Shown here piece by piece: positions 1-12,461 of a stretch of 64,000 bases of DNA (positions are counted from its first letter, which is position 1; every line of letters starts with the position of its first letter). The position numbers and the translations under genes were made by a program. The stretch is from positions 8,765,219 to 8,829,218 of the forward strand of contig CM046341.1 of assembly GCA_025403435.1 (NCBI GenBank), in the 5' to 3' direction. The stretch is from Artocarpus heterophyllus. Lineage: Eukaryota; Streptophyta; Magnoliopsida; Rosales; Moraceae. Under the pieces are notes generated by a model. The model had not been told where the DNA came from. It did no database searches and worked only from the letters and a program-made list of their open reading frames with translations.

Positions 1-2043
1 AAGTAAAAGAAAAAGGAGTATTTACTATATTTTCGTTTCGTAACCAATACCATTTAAACAGCTTATTTAAATATAATTAAAAAAATTTAAAAGAACATAT
101 TTTATTATATTATGTTTTTGTAGTTGTAAGCATAGAATGGTATTACTCTCTCTCTATATATATGTTAAAAAGCCTTTTTACCCTTCTATTAGGGTCTTTT
201 TTATTTTATTTTTAAGGGGGTTTTGAGAAAGCAAGTACAACTGAAAATATTGGTTTGAAAACTGTAACAAGTCAAAGCATTAAATTGTAGCAATTTTTTG
301 CTTTTAACTATAGCTGCTGAGAGTTTTATACTGTTTACTCATTGAAACTAATAGTTTCAACCAAGAGACCAAATATAGCTTATTTTATAATGAAACTACT
401 ACGGAAGCATACCTGTCTGTTTATGGAACCATCAATGAGCGGCTGGAAAGTAGTTTCCTTGATAAATATCAAGGCATTGAAAACTTCCAGGACTTTTGTT
501 GAGGTTATCAAGAGCTGCCTAACTTTGCAAATAGCCTCGGCATCAGTCGTAATTTTTTTTTAATAAAAGATTCAATTATCATAGATTAATAACACACACC
601 GGGCGCTTGCAAGGAATATAATGATGAAACAAGAAACTATATATGGTTCTTGCAAATTTACCTAGTTGCCTTTTGCAAATAGTCAGGTGCAGGTTAAGCC
701 TGTTGGGGATGAAGTGGATTTTTTGAGAATAAGGAGCTAAATCATGAGGCTTCTCGGGCCTGAATTATTATCAAAGACATCAATAACAACAAACAACATT
801 AATATAATGACTTATTAATTTAAATAAGGTAAGCTAATTAGTTATATAAAATGTTGTCTATAAGTAGCTCTTTGCATAGTAAAAGGTAGTAACATTAATT
901 GTTTTGCAATTTACAACTTACTCATCACTAAGCAGAGTGGAGATCTTAGTTGAATGGCTACAGTTGTGACAATAGGCCAGTAGACATCCACTGGCAAGTG
1001 GTCCAATGCCGCGGGCAACTCGGGTACATTTTTTGGGGCATGGACAGATAGCTTCTTGAACTCTTCGAAGACGGTGATGACACGAGTGGTTGTCTTAATG
1101 AGGTTGCTGACCTCGTGAATTGCTTGCCGGCATTTTGGGAGCTCGGACGGCTTGATGAGTTGCGGCACTTTTTTCAGGATAGCCAATTGTTTCGCCAGGG
1201 CGTCCGATTGGAAGAGGTTGGCGAGGTGCCAGAAATCCCCCAAATCGTTGGCGAAAGGGGCAAGGGTTGGGACGGACTTTGCTTCCCATGAGTAGCTGGA
1301 AAGCTGGTGGAGAATTGAAAGGTCTGTTTCGTGTGCAATTTTCTAGCCCGGAGGCTTGCATGAAAGCTGCAAATTATTACAAATTATTCAATTTTGTCAA
1401 TTTATGCATGCACTAAGCCAACATGAGAAAAAAAAGAAAAGAAAAAATAGAGAGGTTATAAGCAATTTAATTATACCTCGGTGCCTACGGACTTAATTGT
1501 GCATAAGGGAATAGTGAAGTTGACTTTAGGCCTCTTCTCCTATGTGTTTTCCACATGAACTTTGCTTCCCTGTAATCAGTCAAAAGCAATGTTTAATTGG
1601 TTAGCACTCAAAAAGGTTTTCTTTTTGTCAGGAGTTTTTATTTGCAAAAATGGGGCCTTTTTTACGTGAGTAGATCTTATGGTTTTCGGCCATTCCTTTA
1701 TTATCCTTTTTCTTTTTTAGAGCTGTTCTCCATTTAGATTTTTTCTGCTTTGTGATGTAAGACTTTGGGCGTTTCTCCTCCTACTTTTTATACACCGTAA
1801 ATTTTCTACTTCTTCTTTCTTCTTTTTATTGTTAACAAAATAGGAGTGGATGCTTTGAAAAAAGGCTCATGCATGCCCCGTTGGCACATCGGTAGTCCTG
1901 GGGACCATCGAGGAGTGGAAAGGGCCTGAACTAAACTCCTTCTATCCATCTAACTATTTTTTTATGTTGATATATATTATATATATATAGATACATGTGC
2001 GTATATATGCATTGTAAATTGTGGGGATGATAACTAGCATAAA
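1..2043 (-). pseudogene. SEO: SEO copy A: internal fragment (exons 2-5) of a sieve-element-occlusion gene
   Basis: This is the smallest of three SEO copies. Exons can be placed by alignment to copies B and C: exon 2 at 1,477-1,569, exon 3 at 922-1,366, exon 4 at 662-759 and exon 5 at 413-543. Exon 3 encodes the conserved block around DFWHLANLF and PVDVYWPIV. Exons 1, 6 and 7 are absent. Exon 3 carries the TAG stop shared by all three copies just upstream of KIAHET. Two lesions are private to this copy: a GAG to TAG change in exon 2 (minus-strand codon order ACA TAG GAG) and a one-base loss near 953 in exon 3. Both ends join the same spacer sequence, so this is a piece of SEO embedded in intergenic DNA. 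It cannot encode a working protein. Confidence 0.85.
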
Positions 2044-3485
2044 TTTACTAATAATTTATCATGGATAAACCACTAAATTATTGAGTGAAATTGGTCAAAT
2101 GCTAACTAGTATTAGCTAATCATTTATAAAGTACCAAGTTAATAAAAATAAACCACCAACTTAATAAGTGATAAACCACATGCCAGTGTACCACTGTTAG
2201 CATTAGTATATTATTAATTGATATTAGTATATCGTTGATTTACATTAGTATATAATTGATAAACCATTTACAAAAAAAGCGTCATTTTTTAATTTTAAAA
2301 AACTTCCATTATTTACTAAAAAAGTTAAAAAAACTGTTTACCTTTAAATCTCATGAATAAATAAATTTATTTTAAATTTTATAGTGAGCGTGTATTTAAA
2401 AAGGGAGTGTAAAGAGTAAAAAAAAAAAAAAAAAAAAGGTATCTCAATATTACCAATCCATTGGAATATTATAGTACTTAATATGAGAATGTATGACCGT
2501 TAATTAATTGCAACCGCTAGCTCTTCATCTTTTGAAAGCAGATGAAACTAAAGGCAAACTCGTTTTCTACTATTTCTAGACATCTCGTGATACATGTTTA
2601 TTTTGCATCCTAGAATATTGAGCCAACTTTATGATCTGCAGTGAAAAGTTAAAAACTTATATGGTAGATAATGTCATTTTCTTCTATTCAGATAATACCA
2701 CTATTACTTTATCGATCGTTGTTAAAATTTTTGGCCTTTCTATTTTGCTTCTTTATTTTATTTTGTTTTACTTTATGCTTATTTTGAATGAAAGCTTTAT
2801 CGTATAAGCTTTTAATGATGAATTATCTCGAAGCCAAAATATTAATGACTCGATCAATTGTGTCTTTTTTATGATTTAATTTGTTGCTTTTAACCTTTGC
2901 CTTTTCATCTTAAATAATTGTCTAAAGGCCTTAAGCATGAGAATATGGGCGTCTCTGCTGAAAATTAGACACTCGAAATCCTAGACCTTTCTTCTTCTTT
3001 TTTTCTTTGATTTTTTTTTGTTTGATATTGATAATTCCTTAATTTGATCCAAATGATAGAGAATTGAAGAAATACACTATCAATTAAATTGAGGAAAAAG
3101 CCACAAACCATAGAAATTAATAAATCATGTAATTACAAGCATAATATATAGCGATGAATTCACAACTTTATCTTTAATATTATAGTCCAAAATCATATAT
3201 TTAGTAAAAAAAGAAGAAGAAGAAAGTAACATAAGATCAACAAAATCAGAGATGGCATTAATAATGCTTAATAAAAAAAACAGTTTACATGAAAAACAGA
3301 GACAAGCCACCGAGGCATCTAAATTACCAATGCAATCAAGATGCCATTTATTTAGACTGTAACAAATTACACATAGCATTTTGACGGCAACAGACTACCA
3401 AATAGATTAAAAAAAATGAGTTATTTTAAGCTTGTAATTCACATCAGCATAGAAAGAGAGACAGCCGCATACAGCGCGCTCATGA
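2044..3485. repeat. AT-rich spacer of the duplicated unit (copy B)
   Basis: No gene is visible. The stretch is near-identical to 17,001-18,428 and more diverged from 45,590-46,700, so it is one of three copies of the spacer lying downstream of the SEO genes. Its first 250 bases repeat short AT-rich phrases such as GATAAACCAC and TTAGTATATAAT, which suggests an old non-autonomous element. A run of about 19 A residues sits near 2,420-2,438. Confidence 0.75.
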
Positions 3486-6400
3486 TTAGTGATGTGCATT
3501 TGGGCCATCGATGTGGCAGCACTTGTAGCTAATGTAGGTCTCCATGGTGCGAGGGTACTCTGGACATTTTTGGGGACATTGCCTTGCAACGATGGGGACA
3601 TCTATGTGGGAGCAGTATCGCATGGTCTTAGTGACCTTAGAGTGGTATTCCTTGAAAATGGCCTCAAAGCCCCTCTCCTTCACAACATCCTTCCATTTGT
3701 CAACATCCTCAACGACCTCAAAGATGGTAGAGCCGTGTCCAGCGATGATCACGGTGGAGCCCTTGCTGGGTACTCCCAAGCACTGTCGTTCTTGTAGGTG
3801 AGCAACTTCTGGATATCTTGTGTAATGGGGTCAACCTGCTTGTGAGACTTGCTGATGAACAAGCTCTCAATGCCATTTTAGAACCATCCTAAAATGCCAC
3901 TGTCTTTGCCTCCCTTGGCTGTCTTTCCCACCAGGAATAGCTCAATGTTGATTTTTGAGTCCTTGAAGGCAGGGTCGTTTTGGAGGGCAGTCACCTTCAT
4001 GGTGAATTGTTGGATCAGTTCATTGTCTTTGTCTCCATAGAAGAAGATGTACTTCTCAACCTTGATCTGTTAAATGATGTTCAACATATAAATAACAACA
4101 ATTAACTTAAGGGGTAAAAGCCTATTCTAACTCGTGATTTGACTCACATGTCTCCTTTGTCATATGTTATGCCACGGTTAATTAAAATATTTTCATGACC
4201 TTTTAGACGTGGTAAGATATTTTTTTATTTATATATTTTAGCTGATGTGGTCTGTTATTATTAAATAAACATAAAAAGAGAATGAAGTAGATAAGAGAGT
4301 TGAAACCATTATTGTATTTGGGTACACAATGGGCTTAAAAAATGGTCTTGCCATTGTTGCTACTTGTGAGCAAATCTTTAGTAACTAAATATTTTAGTCA
4401 TATTAGGAGCATCTAAAATTATGTGATTATAGACATAATAATTTCAGACTTGACTCTTTCTTGTTTAAATTTAAAAAGAACGAAATATCCTATATTATTT
4501 AAAAATTCACACGCTATTCATTGGGACCACAGCCATCTACACAACTTTGTATACGCGTTAATTTTTAACTAATTAGAGTTAAAGCCCATGACTTGATTAC
4601 TTTGAAAAGCCAGTGACTTAATTTGATGATATTTTGACATTTTTACTTTGGAAAACATACTGCTTTTGAGACTAAAATTATAAATTTTATAATTATCTTT
4701 TTTTTTTCTTAACATAAGTATTGATTGATTTTGACAGGGCATTGAACATATTGATATTTACTGCGGTATCAATGGTTGGGTGAATGTTGCCTACAACAGT
4801 ACCAATCCAGTTAGTCTTGTCGGAAATAATCTTTTGAGCCTCCAAGTCAAATGGGAATGCCTCCAATCCCCAACTCTTGATCAAGTGAATTGCGTTGGTG
4901 TTTTCCACTTTTCCCTGTGGGCTAATCACCACAAATCGAGGCTTGCCCTTGAACTCCCACTCTTCTTTGATGAATCTGATGCCTGCAATCAGTGAATATT
5001 GCTGCAAAATGTACCATGGGATCTTAGGGCTCGGAATCTCAAGCTTCTTCCGCATCTCGTCAGTCCATTGCTCCATAATCGGAACCCACATGTTTGTGTA
5101 GTTCCTTTCCTTCTTTGTTTTCTTGTAAACCAGTTTGAGGAGCGTAATGTCTTCCTTGGTGATCTCTAGGGTTGAAAAGAACAGGAATGTGTTTTTCTTC
5201 CTCAACACTTCAATGCTCATCTAGTTAAACAAAATAATTAATTGTAAAGAAACAACTTATTTAAACATAATTTAAAAAATTTAAAAGAACATATTTTATT
5301 ATATTATGTTTTTGTAGTTGTAAGCATAGAATGGTATTTCTCTCTCTATATAATATATTATATATATATATATATATATGTTAAAAAGCCTTTTTACCCT
5401 TCTATTAGGGTCTTTTTTATTTTATTTTTAAGAGGTTTTTGAGAAAGCAGGTACAATTGAAAATATTGGTTTGAAAACTGTAACAAGTCAGAGCATTATA
5501 TTGTAGCAGTTTTTTGCTTTTAACTATAGCTGCAGAGAGTTTTATACTGTTTGCTCATTGAAACTAACAGTTTCAACCAAGAGACCAAATATAGCTTATT
5601 TTATAATGAAACTACTACGGAAGCATACCTGTCTGTTTATGGAACCATCAATGAGCGGCTGGAAAGTAGTTTCCTTGATAAATATCAAGGCATTGAAAAC
5701 TTCTAGGACTTTTGTTGAGGTTCTCAAGAGCTGCCTGACTTTGCAAATAGCCTCGGCATCAGTCGTAATTTTTTTTTTTAATAAAAGATTCAATTATCAT
5801 AGATTAATAACACACACCGGGCGCTTGCAAGGAATATAATGATGAAACAAGAAACTATATATGGTTCTTGCAAATTTACCTAGTTGCCTTTTGCAAATAG
5901 TCAGATGCAGGTTAAGCCAGTTGGGGATGAAGTGGATTTTTTGAGAATAGGGAGCTAAATCATGAGGCTTCTCCGGCCTGAATTATTAACAAAGACATCG
6001 ATAACAACGTACAACATTAATATAATGACTTATTAATTTAAATAAGGTGAGCTAATTAATTATATAAAATGTTGTCTATAAGTAGCTCTATGCATAGTAA
6101 AAGGTAGTAACATTAATTGTTTTGCAATTTACAACTTACTCATCACTAAGCAGAATGGAGATCTTAGTTGAAATGGCTACAATTGTGACAATAGGCCAGT
6201 AGACATCCACTGGCAAGTGGTCCAATGCTGCGGGCAACTCGGGTACATATTTTGGGGCATGGACAGATAGCTTCTTGAACTCGTCGAAGATGGTGATGAC
6301 ACCAGTGGTTGTCTTAATGAGGTTGCTGACCTCATGAATTGCTTGCCGGCGTTTTGGGAGCTCGGACGGCTTGATGAGTTGCGGCACTTTTTTCAGGATA

Positions 6401-8030
6401 GCCAATTGTTTCGCCAAGGAGTCCGATCGGAAGAGGTTGGCGAGGTGCCAGAAATCCCCAAAATCGTTGGCGAAAGGGGCAAGGGTTGGGACTGACTTTG
6501 CTTCCCATGAGTAGCTGGAAAGCTTGTGGAGAATTGAAAGGTCTGTTTCGTGTGCAATTTTCTAGCCCGGAGGTTTGCATGAAAGCTGCAAATTATTACA
6601 AATTAGTCAATTTTGTCAATGCATGCACTAAGCCAAAATGAGAAAAAAAAAAAAGAAAAGAAAAAATCGAGAGGTTATAAGCAATTTAATTATACCTCGC
6701 TGCCTACGGACTTAATTGTGCATAAGGGAATAGTGAAGTTGACTTTAGGCCTCTTCTCCTCTGTGTTTTCCACATGAACTTTACTTCCCTGTAATCAGTC
6801 AAAAGCAATGTTTAATTGGTTAGCACTCAAAAGGGTTTTCTTTTTGTTAGGAGTTTTTATTTGCAAAAATGGGGCCTTTTTTACGTGAGTAGATCTTATG
6901 GTTTTCGGCCATTCGTTTATTATCCTCTTTCTTTTTTAGAGCTGTTCTCCATTCAGATTTTTTCTGCTTTGTGATGTTAGACTTTGGGCGTTTCTCCTCC
7001 TACTTTTGATACACCGTAAATTTTCTTCTTTTTCTTTCTTCTTTCTTCTTTTTATTATTAACAAAATAAGAGTGGATGCTCTGAAAAAAGGCTCATGCAC
7101 GCCCCTTTGGTACATCGGTAGTCTCGGGGACCATCGAGGAGTGGAAAGGGCCTGAACTAAACTTCTTTTGTCCATCTAACTAGGTTTGTCTACCTATCAC
7201 AGAGCCCACACACATGTGGTGCATATTGGCACAAAGGCCCCAAAATATAGCTATAGGGATTCGAACATTGAACGAACAAAAAAAAAGACACTTGGCAAAA
7301 GCAACCGCACAGAGGTTTAGTTAAGATGTATTAAATTTTTTTGATATCCAACTATTTTTTTATGTTGATATATATTATATATATATAGATATATGTGCGT
7401 ATATATGCATTGTAAATTGTGGGGATGATAACTAGCATAAAAAATGCTGGAGTCTTCCATTTGTATTTGCACCCTTGAGCAAACTCATCCTACAATAAAC
7501 TCTTACTCTTACTGATCATTTTATGAAAAATGAAATTAAAATAAAAATTTACAAGCAAAAGTTCTAAAAAAAAGCTAGGTAGGCCAACAAGTGAAAATAT
7601 AAAATAAACAAGCAAATACAGAAAAATTTGCAAGCAGATCTGTATATCTATGTATGTTTATATGCATGTAACGACCGTAGTTTAATTTGTTTTCATAATT
7701 AATTAAGAAAAAAAATTCGACTTATTATCAAATTATCCACTTATATTGCATCTTGTATATAGATATTATATTTTAATTACTGGCTGGTTTTAGGAAATTC
7801 ATCTTAACAATATATACCTGCACAACTTTGTCAATAATTTGGGTAGCACACATGAGAATGTTTTGACGACGATGAACAGTGAATCTTAGTCAAAAAGACT
7901 CATCAGCGTGAATATGAGTGTCGTAAATGAGCTTAGTGATCTTCTTGTCGGACAAGGTGAAAAGGCTAATCTCGCCTCCAATGTGTTCTTTCACATTGGC
8001 GACGACAGTTTCAAACTTAGAAGCTACGTC
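3486..8030 (-). pseudogene. SEO: SEO copy B: full-length sieve-element-occlusion pseudogene, seven exons
   Basis: SEO proteins form the phloem filaments (forisomes or P-protein) of sieve elements. Placed on the minus strand, the exons are: exon 1 7,818 to about 8,030, exon 2 6,696-6,788, exon 3 6,140-6,585, exon 4 5,880-5,977, exon 5 5,629-5,759, exon 6 4,762-5,220, exon 7 3,486-4,066. Ignoring lesions they give about 670 residues, the usual size, ending in the family's Cys-rich tail (CPEYPRTMETYISYKCCH). The gene is broken: no ATG in frame at the expected start, TGA in exon 1 after HADESF, TAG in exon 3 after KPPG, no AG at the exon 5 acceptor, TAA in exon 7 after LGWF, and a one-base loss just before the GVPSKGS block. 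Copy C shares all of these except the missing ATG. Function is inferred from family resemblance; the breaks are seen directly. Confidence 0.88.
7183..7345 (-). mobile_element. Candidate tRNA-derived SINE in SEO intron 1 (copy B)
   Basis: A 163-base segment is present here and in copy C (22,121-22,283) but missing at the matching site in copy A (1,948-1,956). It is bracketed by ATCTAACTA on the left and ATCCAACTA on the right, which reads as a 9-base target duplication with one change; copy A has a single ATCTAACTA. On the minus strand it carries GTTCGAATCC, a good pol III B box, with an A-box-like GCCAAGTG upstream. No inverted termini are seen. A deletion between the short repeats in copy A is the alternative. 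Confidence 0.4.
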
Positions 8031-10664
8031 TTTGGCAAGGCTCAATACGGTGATAAATTAGAAACACAAGGGACTCACAACTTTCAAAGGCTCTTATGTT
8101 TGTTGGGTTCTGGTGTGGTGGCAAAAGCAAACTGTGCCATGTATGATTCTTGGCACTTTTTCAAGCATAAAGTAGCGATATGGCTTTTACTATTTTTCAT
8201 TTTAAAAAAATCCACAATGAATTTTCTTTCGTATTGTACGAGAATTTTGTTTTTAATATCAGTTGCTAGAATTTGGGCAGTTTTTGTTTTTAATGCATGA
8301 TATTCATTTCTAGGTTTTGTGAACTTTTTTTGATGAATTTTCTACTTATAAAAAATAATTGGTCAAATTTTTTGGCGCAGTGCAAAACTGAAAGTCTGGA
8401 TCTACTTGATGATTTTCTATCTGAGTGTAAAAAGACAAAAAAAAAAAAAAAAAAGGTGCTCACGTTGATTAAAGCTTTTAGAGTGGGTATATTAGAATTC
8501 TTTCTAATATTATTCCTATGGAGGTTGTAATTCTACACTTCAAAACTCCTGGATTAATATACGTGTTTTGAGGGCGTTTAGATTATCGATTCAAATTATC
8601 ATTTCAAATCAAAAACACTGTAATAAATTAAATTTGTGAGAGAAAACACTATAGTAAAATTAATTCGAACTGAACTTTTACAAATTGAACCGATGAACCA
8701 AAATAATTGATGTACGTTTTTATGGATAATGCTTGCGTCTGTGTCAATTACTTGGCGTTTATAGCTAAACATACTACTAATTACGATCTCTTTTTTGTAA
8801 ATCTTTTGATTTACTTCCCACCTGTCTTTTTAAATTTTTGAACAAAGATCTGGGCCGTTGAGGCTTTAAGAAACATCAATGGAAGTTCTTCCCAATTAGT
8901 GACGCTTGTCCAGGAAAAAAAAATTAATAATAAAACAAAATTTTCTAACGCGTCTGAATCTGTTAAAGAAAAGGGAGTCACATTACCTTGAAAACAACGT
9001 ATTTATCGTTTTTATTGCCATGTGTGTGTGTGTGAAGTTTATCTATACATGCTCATTATTTTTTTTTTGGGCACTTAAAAAATGCTATAAAATTTAGTGT
9101 TGACTAGGTAAAAAAATAAATAAATTTAAGGGGCTATTTTCTTTGGCATTTGCGACAACAATTTTACCACTAGCTGCCATATGCTTGATTGACGGTCTAA
9201 AAAAAAAAAAGAAAAAAAAAAGCATGATTGACGGTGGTCTCCTCAATAATAATGGTAAATAACATTTTTTCACATTTTTATGAATTACCATAATTTCGAG
9301 GGATTTCTTGCCAATTTGTGTTATTTTAGGTTATTTTTGTAATTTTTTTATTTTCTTACGTTAGGGTTTACATAAAAACATGGTTGTGCTTTTATTATTG
9401 ACCGTTTGTGATAAAATATAATTTCTGAGATTTTTCTCAATTTTCTTTCAATTTTTCAATATTTATCTGAATCAACATGTTATTGAACGTGTGATTTTAT
9501 GCTTGCTGCGCTCCCTTCATCAGTCTCTCTCACACAAAGACATTTTTAAAGTCTTTTAGTAAAATAAGATGATACTTTTAATATTTGGAGAGCACTATGT
9601 GATTGTTTCAAGATACTATTGTTTGGTAATCAGAGTGATATATGATTGTCAGTTTCAGATAATATAATTCGAGTAATATTTTATGAAATTAATTTTTTGT
9701 TATTTTTAAAATATTCTAAATTTTTTTCTATATTACAAATTAACTACCGGGATTAAGCTATATCTCTAAAACGTTAATCATTCTTTTTCTTTGTGTATGG
9801 CAGTTCCAAAAACTTTTAAAAGTCCTTTTTGGGAAAACAGGGAAAATTTTTGACCAGGAATAATCAATTACAAGAAATTGTTTTTTCCCTTATAAAATAA
9901 AGCAAAAAAAATTCAAAGTAAAGGACTCCGGTCGCATCTCCTCGAAAACGAAATCTATTGTGACATATGTTATTCTTACTATAATCTGTAAATTTAGGTA
10001 ACCTTAAATCATTTTCAAAAAGAGTATTTTTCTTACCATTTACTTTTCCTTCTATATAAATTCTATTTTTTTTCCAACGAATTAATTCCAAAGAAAACAA
10101 AAAAAAAAAAGCTGGCTTTGTCTATTTGTCTCTTTATAGCTCAAGTAATATCATTTGAAAAAGGAATTCTTTTTTAGTTTATTTAAGTGGAGAAGAGAAA
10201 TATTAATGATGAGTCATTTCTTATTCTTAATATCTTCAACACCACATATACAACACCTCTCTCTCTCTCTACCTGATATTTATATATATACACAGAGAGA
10301 GAGAGAGAACTTGTTGCCCAAGAGTGAAGAAGGCAGCCAAAGGCTTCCATGCCAGAAGAAAAACCAAGTGAAAGGGAAAAACGGGAAATTATGCATGACA
10401 GCAAGAGAAAGAAGAAAAAAAGAAAAAGAAAAACATATTGAACACACAGTAAATTTTATTTAACTAGCTCTATATATTGAGCTTAGACGCTTAAACAAAC
10501 AGCACACTAATAGGCTCTACGTAGAGAGCTAATTACTCAAACCATTCCTTGCGTACATCATGGATAGTAATATATTGTCGGTAAAACCAACAAATACTAC
10601 CATTGTACACAAGGTGGTTGAGTATAACGAAAGATTAAGCCAAGACGTCTTAGACAGACGTCAT
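8031..10664. repeat. SEO-lectin spacer, copy B
   Basis: This holds the upstream region of SEO copy B and the downstream region of lectin copy B. It matches 33,673-36,282 closely base for base, with only small indels in A-runs and CT or GA microsatellites. Short frames occur on both strands, but none is conserved as a protein between the two copies and most run through homopolymers. I see no gene. Part of it also recurs inverted at 47,181-48,150. Confidence 0.7.
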
Positions 10665-10670
10665 TTTATT
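10665..10670 (-). terminator. Polyadenylation signal of lectin copy B
   Basis: On the minus strand AATAAA lies 34 bases past the lectin stop codon. It is conserved in copy C at 36,283-36,288, and a matching AATAAA follows the broken copy D. Spacing suits a plant near-upstream element; use of the site is inferred. Confidence 0.5.
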
Positions 10671-10703
10671 TACTTATACATAGTACGTGGACATATTGTC
10701 TAA

Positions 10704-11370
10704 CTAAAGTGCCAGGTGAACGCCAATAGCATCCAGGAGATCACCAGTTCTTCCTATGAATCCAACAATTAAGCCATTTTCGATCGGCAAGTTGAAATAT
10801 GTGCCCTCTTCGTCTCCATAGGGTCCGAAAGTTCTTCCTGTGTTTGTTTTGAATGTTAATGAGCGAACTACAGGAGTCGGTGTAGCTAGTGCAGAGAAAG
10901 GAGCAGTGTATCCACTCACACTCACTAGGTACTCTTTTGGGAATTGCAGTTCAATCTGGAAGAAAAGGGAATATATATTATTTTTTGTTATAGGAGCGTA
11001 AGAAATTAAAAATAAAGAAATAAATGAAAAAGGTCTAACCTTGACATTTTTGTAGGGAAGTTTACTTGGATGTTTAGGTCCTGGAAAAGGTTCGCCATTC
11101 AAGTCATAAATTACACTAAAGGAGCCGATGGCTTCCTTATGTGAAAGCTCGATTTGTCGAATTCCAGTATAGGACCCATCATCCCAACCACTGCCACCAG
11201 GCCCTCCCCATGGCCCGACTGTTATCGTCTGGCTCGCCTGCAAATCATTTTGAAGGATACAATGCATAAGCAACTCTTTAACATATATATATTTATATAT
11301 ATATATATATGTATGTATGTATATGTTTATTATAGCATACACATTGTATATCTAGATCGGAACTCACCAT
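10704..11370 (-). CDS. Jacalin-related mannose-type lectin, copy B (3 exons, intact)
   Basis: The coding exons are 11,368-11,370 (the start ATG alone), 11,040-11,237 and 10,704-10,955, with GT...AG introns. Both introns are phase 0. The 150-residue product begins MASQTITVGPWGG and is a single beta-prism jacalin domain, the length of artocarpin and the mulberry mannose lectins. The Gly-rich loop is at residues 9-16 and the sugar-binding GDLLD (GxxxD) loop at 138-142. No signal peptide or propeptide is seen, which fits the cytosolic mannose-binding branch rather than the galactose-binding jacalins, which are cleaved into two chains. The start is chosen because the ATG sits directly at the exon 1 donor, as in copy C. 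The gene follows SEO copy B on the same strand. Binding of mannose is known for the family and inferred here. Confidence 0.92.
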
Positions 11371-11466
11371 GGCATTCACCTTCGGAATCAGAAAATGAAG
11401 AGGAATATTACTACGTGGGATTTGGATATGGAGAAGTGTGATGAGAATTTACTTGCTAGCCTTGCT

Positions 11467-11478
11467 CAATATATAGAT
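11467..11478 (-). promoter_or_regulatory. TATA box of lectin copy B
   Basis: On the minus strand CTATATATTGAG lies about 100 bases upstream of the lectin ATG, and the same motif stands at the same distance upstream of lectin copy C (37,072-37,083). Spacing would give a short 5' leader ending at the ATG-GTGAGT donor. The role is inferred from position and conservation. Confidence 0.5.
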
Positions 11479-12461
11479 AAGGTTGCTGCTAAGTTATTTG
11501 GAATTGAGTGATTTATTTGTTTTAAAAGTTTAATATAAGGTAGGTAGATTAATAGCGCACGAGAAAATGTTCGAATTTAGTGCTTTGTTTTTTAAAAGAT
11601 TTAATATTAAGGTAGGTAGATTAAGAACGCAGGAGAAAAATGTTCACGTGTCTGTTACAGTTGTATAAAACGACAAATCTGGAAATTGTTTGATACTTAC
11701 GTAGACTTGAAAATGGGCGAAGTTAAAGCATGTTTGATTTGTACCCGTTGGTGTGATTGTTTTAAGGATAGGTTTTTACTCAAAATATAGGTGAACATTT
11801 GTCATTTTATATCACAGTAAAAGAAATAATGATAAATAATTATTGTCATGCGTGATGCTTTGACAATAGAACAATTAACTTGTGGGACTACTCATATTTA
11901 GTTTAGATGCGCTCCAGCTCTAATACATTTACTACATCCATGAGTACTGCTAGTTCTAAAAATTTATCCATTTAGTTTTTTTCTTTTTAGAAAAACTTAA
12001 AATTAATTATTTTTTTCTATAACTATTTGAATCTTTTAAGGGAACCTTCAAAATTAAAAAAAAAAAAAAAAACAAAAAAGAACAAGAACAAACATCAAAG
12101 AACCCTAGGTCTTAATTATTTTTTCATTCCTAGCTTTAGAATGTTACTTAAAAAAGATCATGAACAACGAGAAAAGGAAGAATTTTCTGTAAATCAATAA
12201 AATTAATGTAACTAATATAAAATAAATTATTTAGTATTAAGAATTTTAGGCTACCTATCAGATCTTGGCTGTAGGATAGATCGTCCGCTTGTACAATCTC
12301 AATTATGTCAGGTTTCTTTCTCTCTCTCTCTCTCTTCTCTGGTTTAAAAAGCAATTATATATTTAGAATTAAGATTACCTACATTCCTTCTAGAGAATGT
12401 TAAGCGCGAGAAAGGAGTAGGCTTAACAAATGGGAATTATCACGCAAAAAAAGTTAGCTTG
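11479..12461. repeat. Upstream region of lectin copy B
   Basis: There is no gene here. The sequence is near-identical to 37,084-38,065, so both lectin genes kept about 1 kb of common upstream DNA after duplication. It includes a CT microsatellite near 12,318-12,337 and an A-run near 12,055-12,072. Homology between the two units stops sharply at 12,461, where a retrotransposon fragment begins. Confidence 0.7.

Noticed and set aside
3489..3801. Plus-strand frames overlapping SEO exon 7
   Set aside because: They are antisense shadows of the SEO coding sequence, repeated at 18,432-18,767 for the same reason.
10155..10463. A 102-residue plus-strand frame conserved at 35,769-36,077
   Set aside because: Its conservation follows from the duplication of the whole spacer. 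It crosses CT and TA microsatellites and a lysine-rich A-run, has no domain, and overlaps an equally long frame on the other strand.
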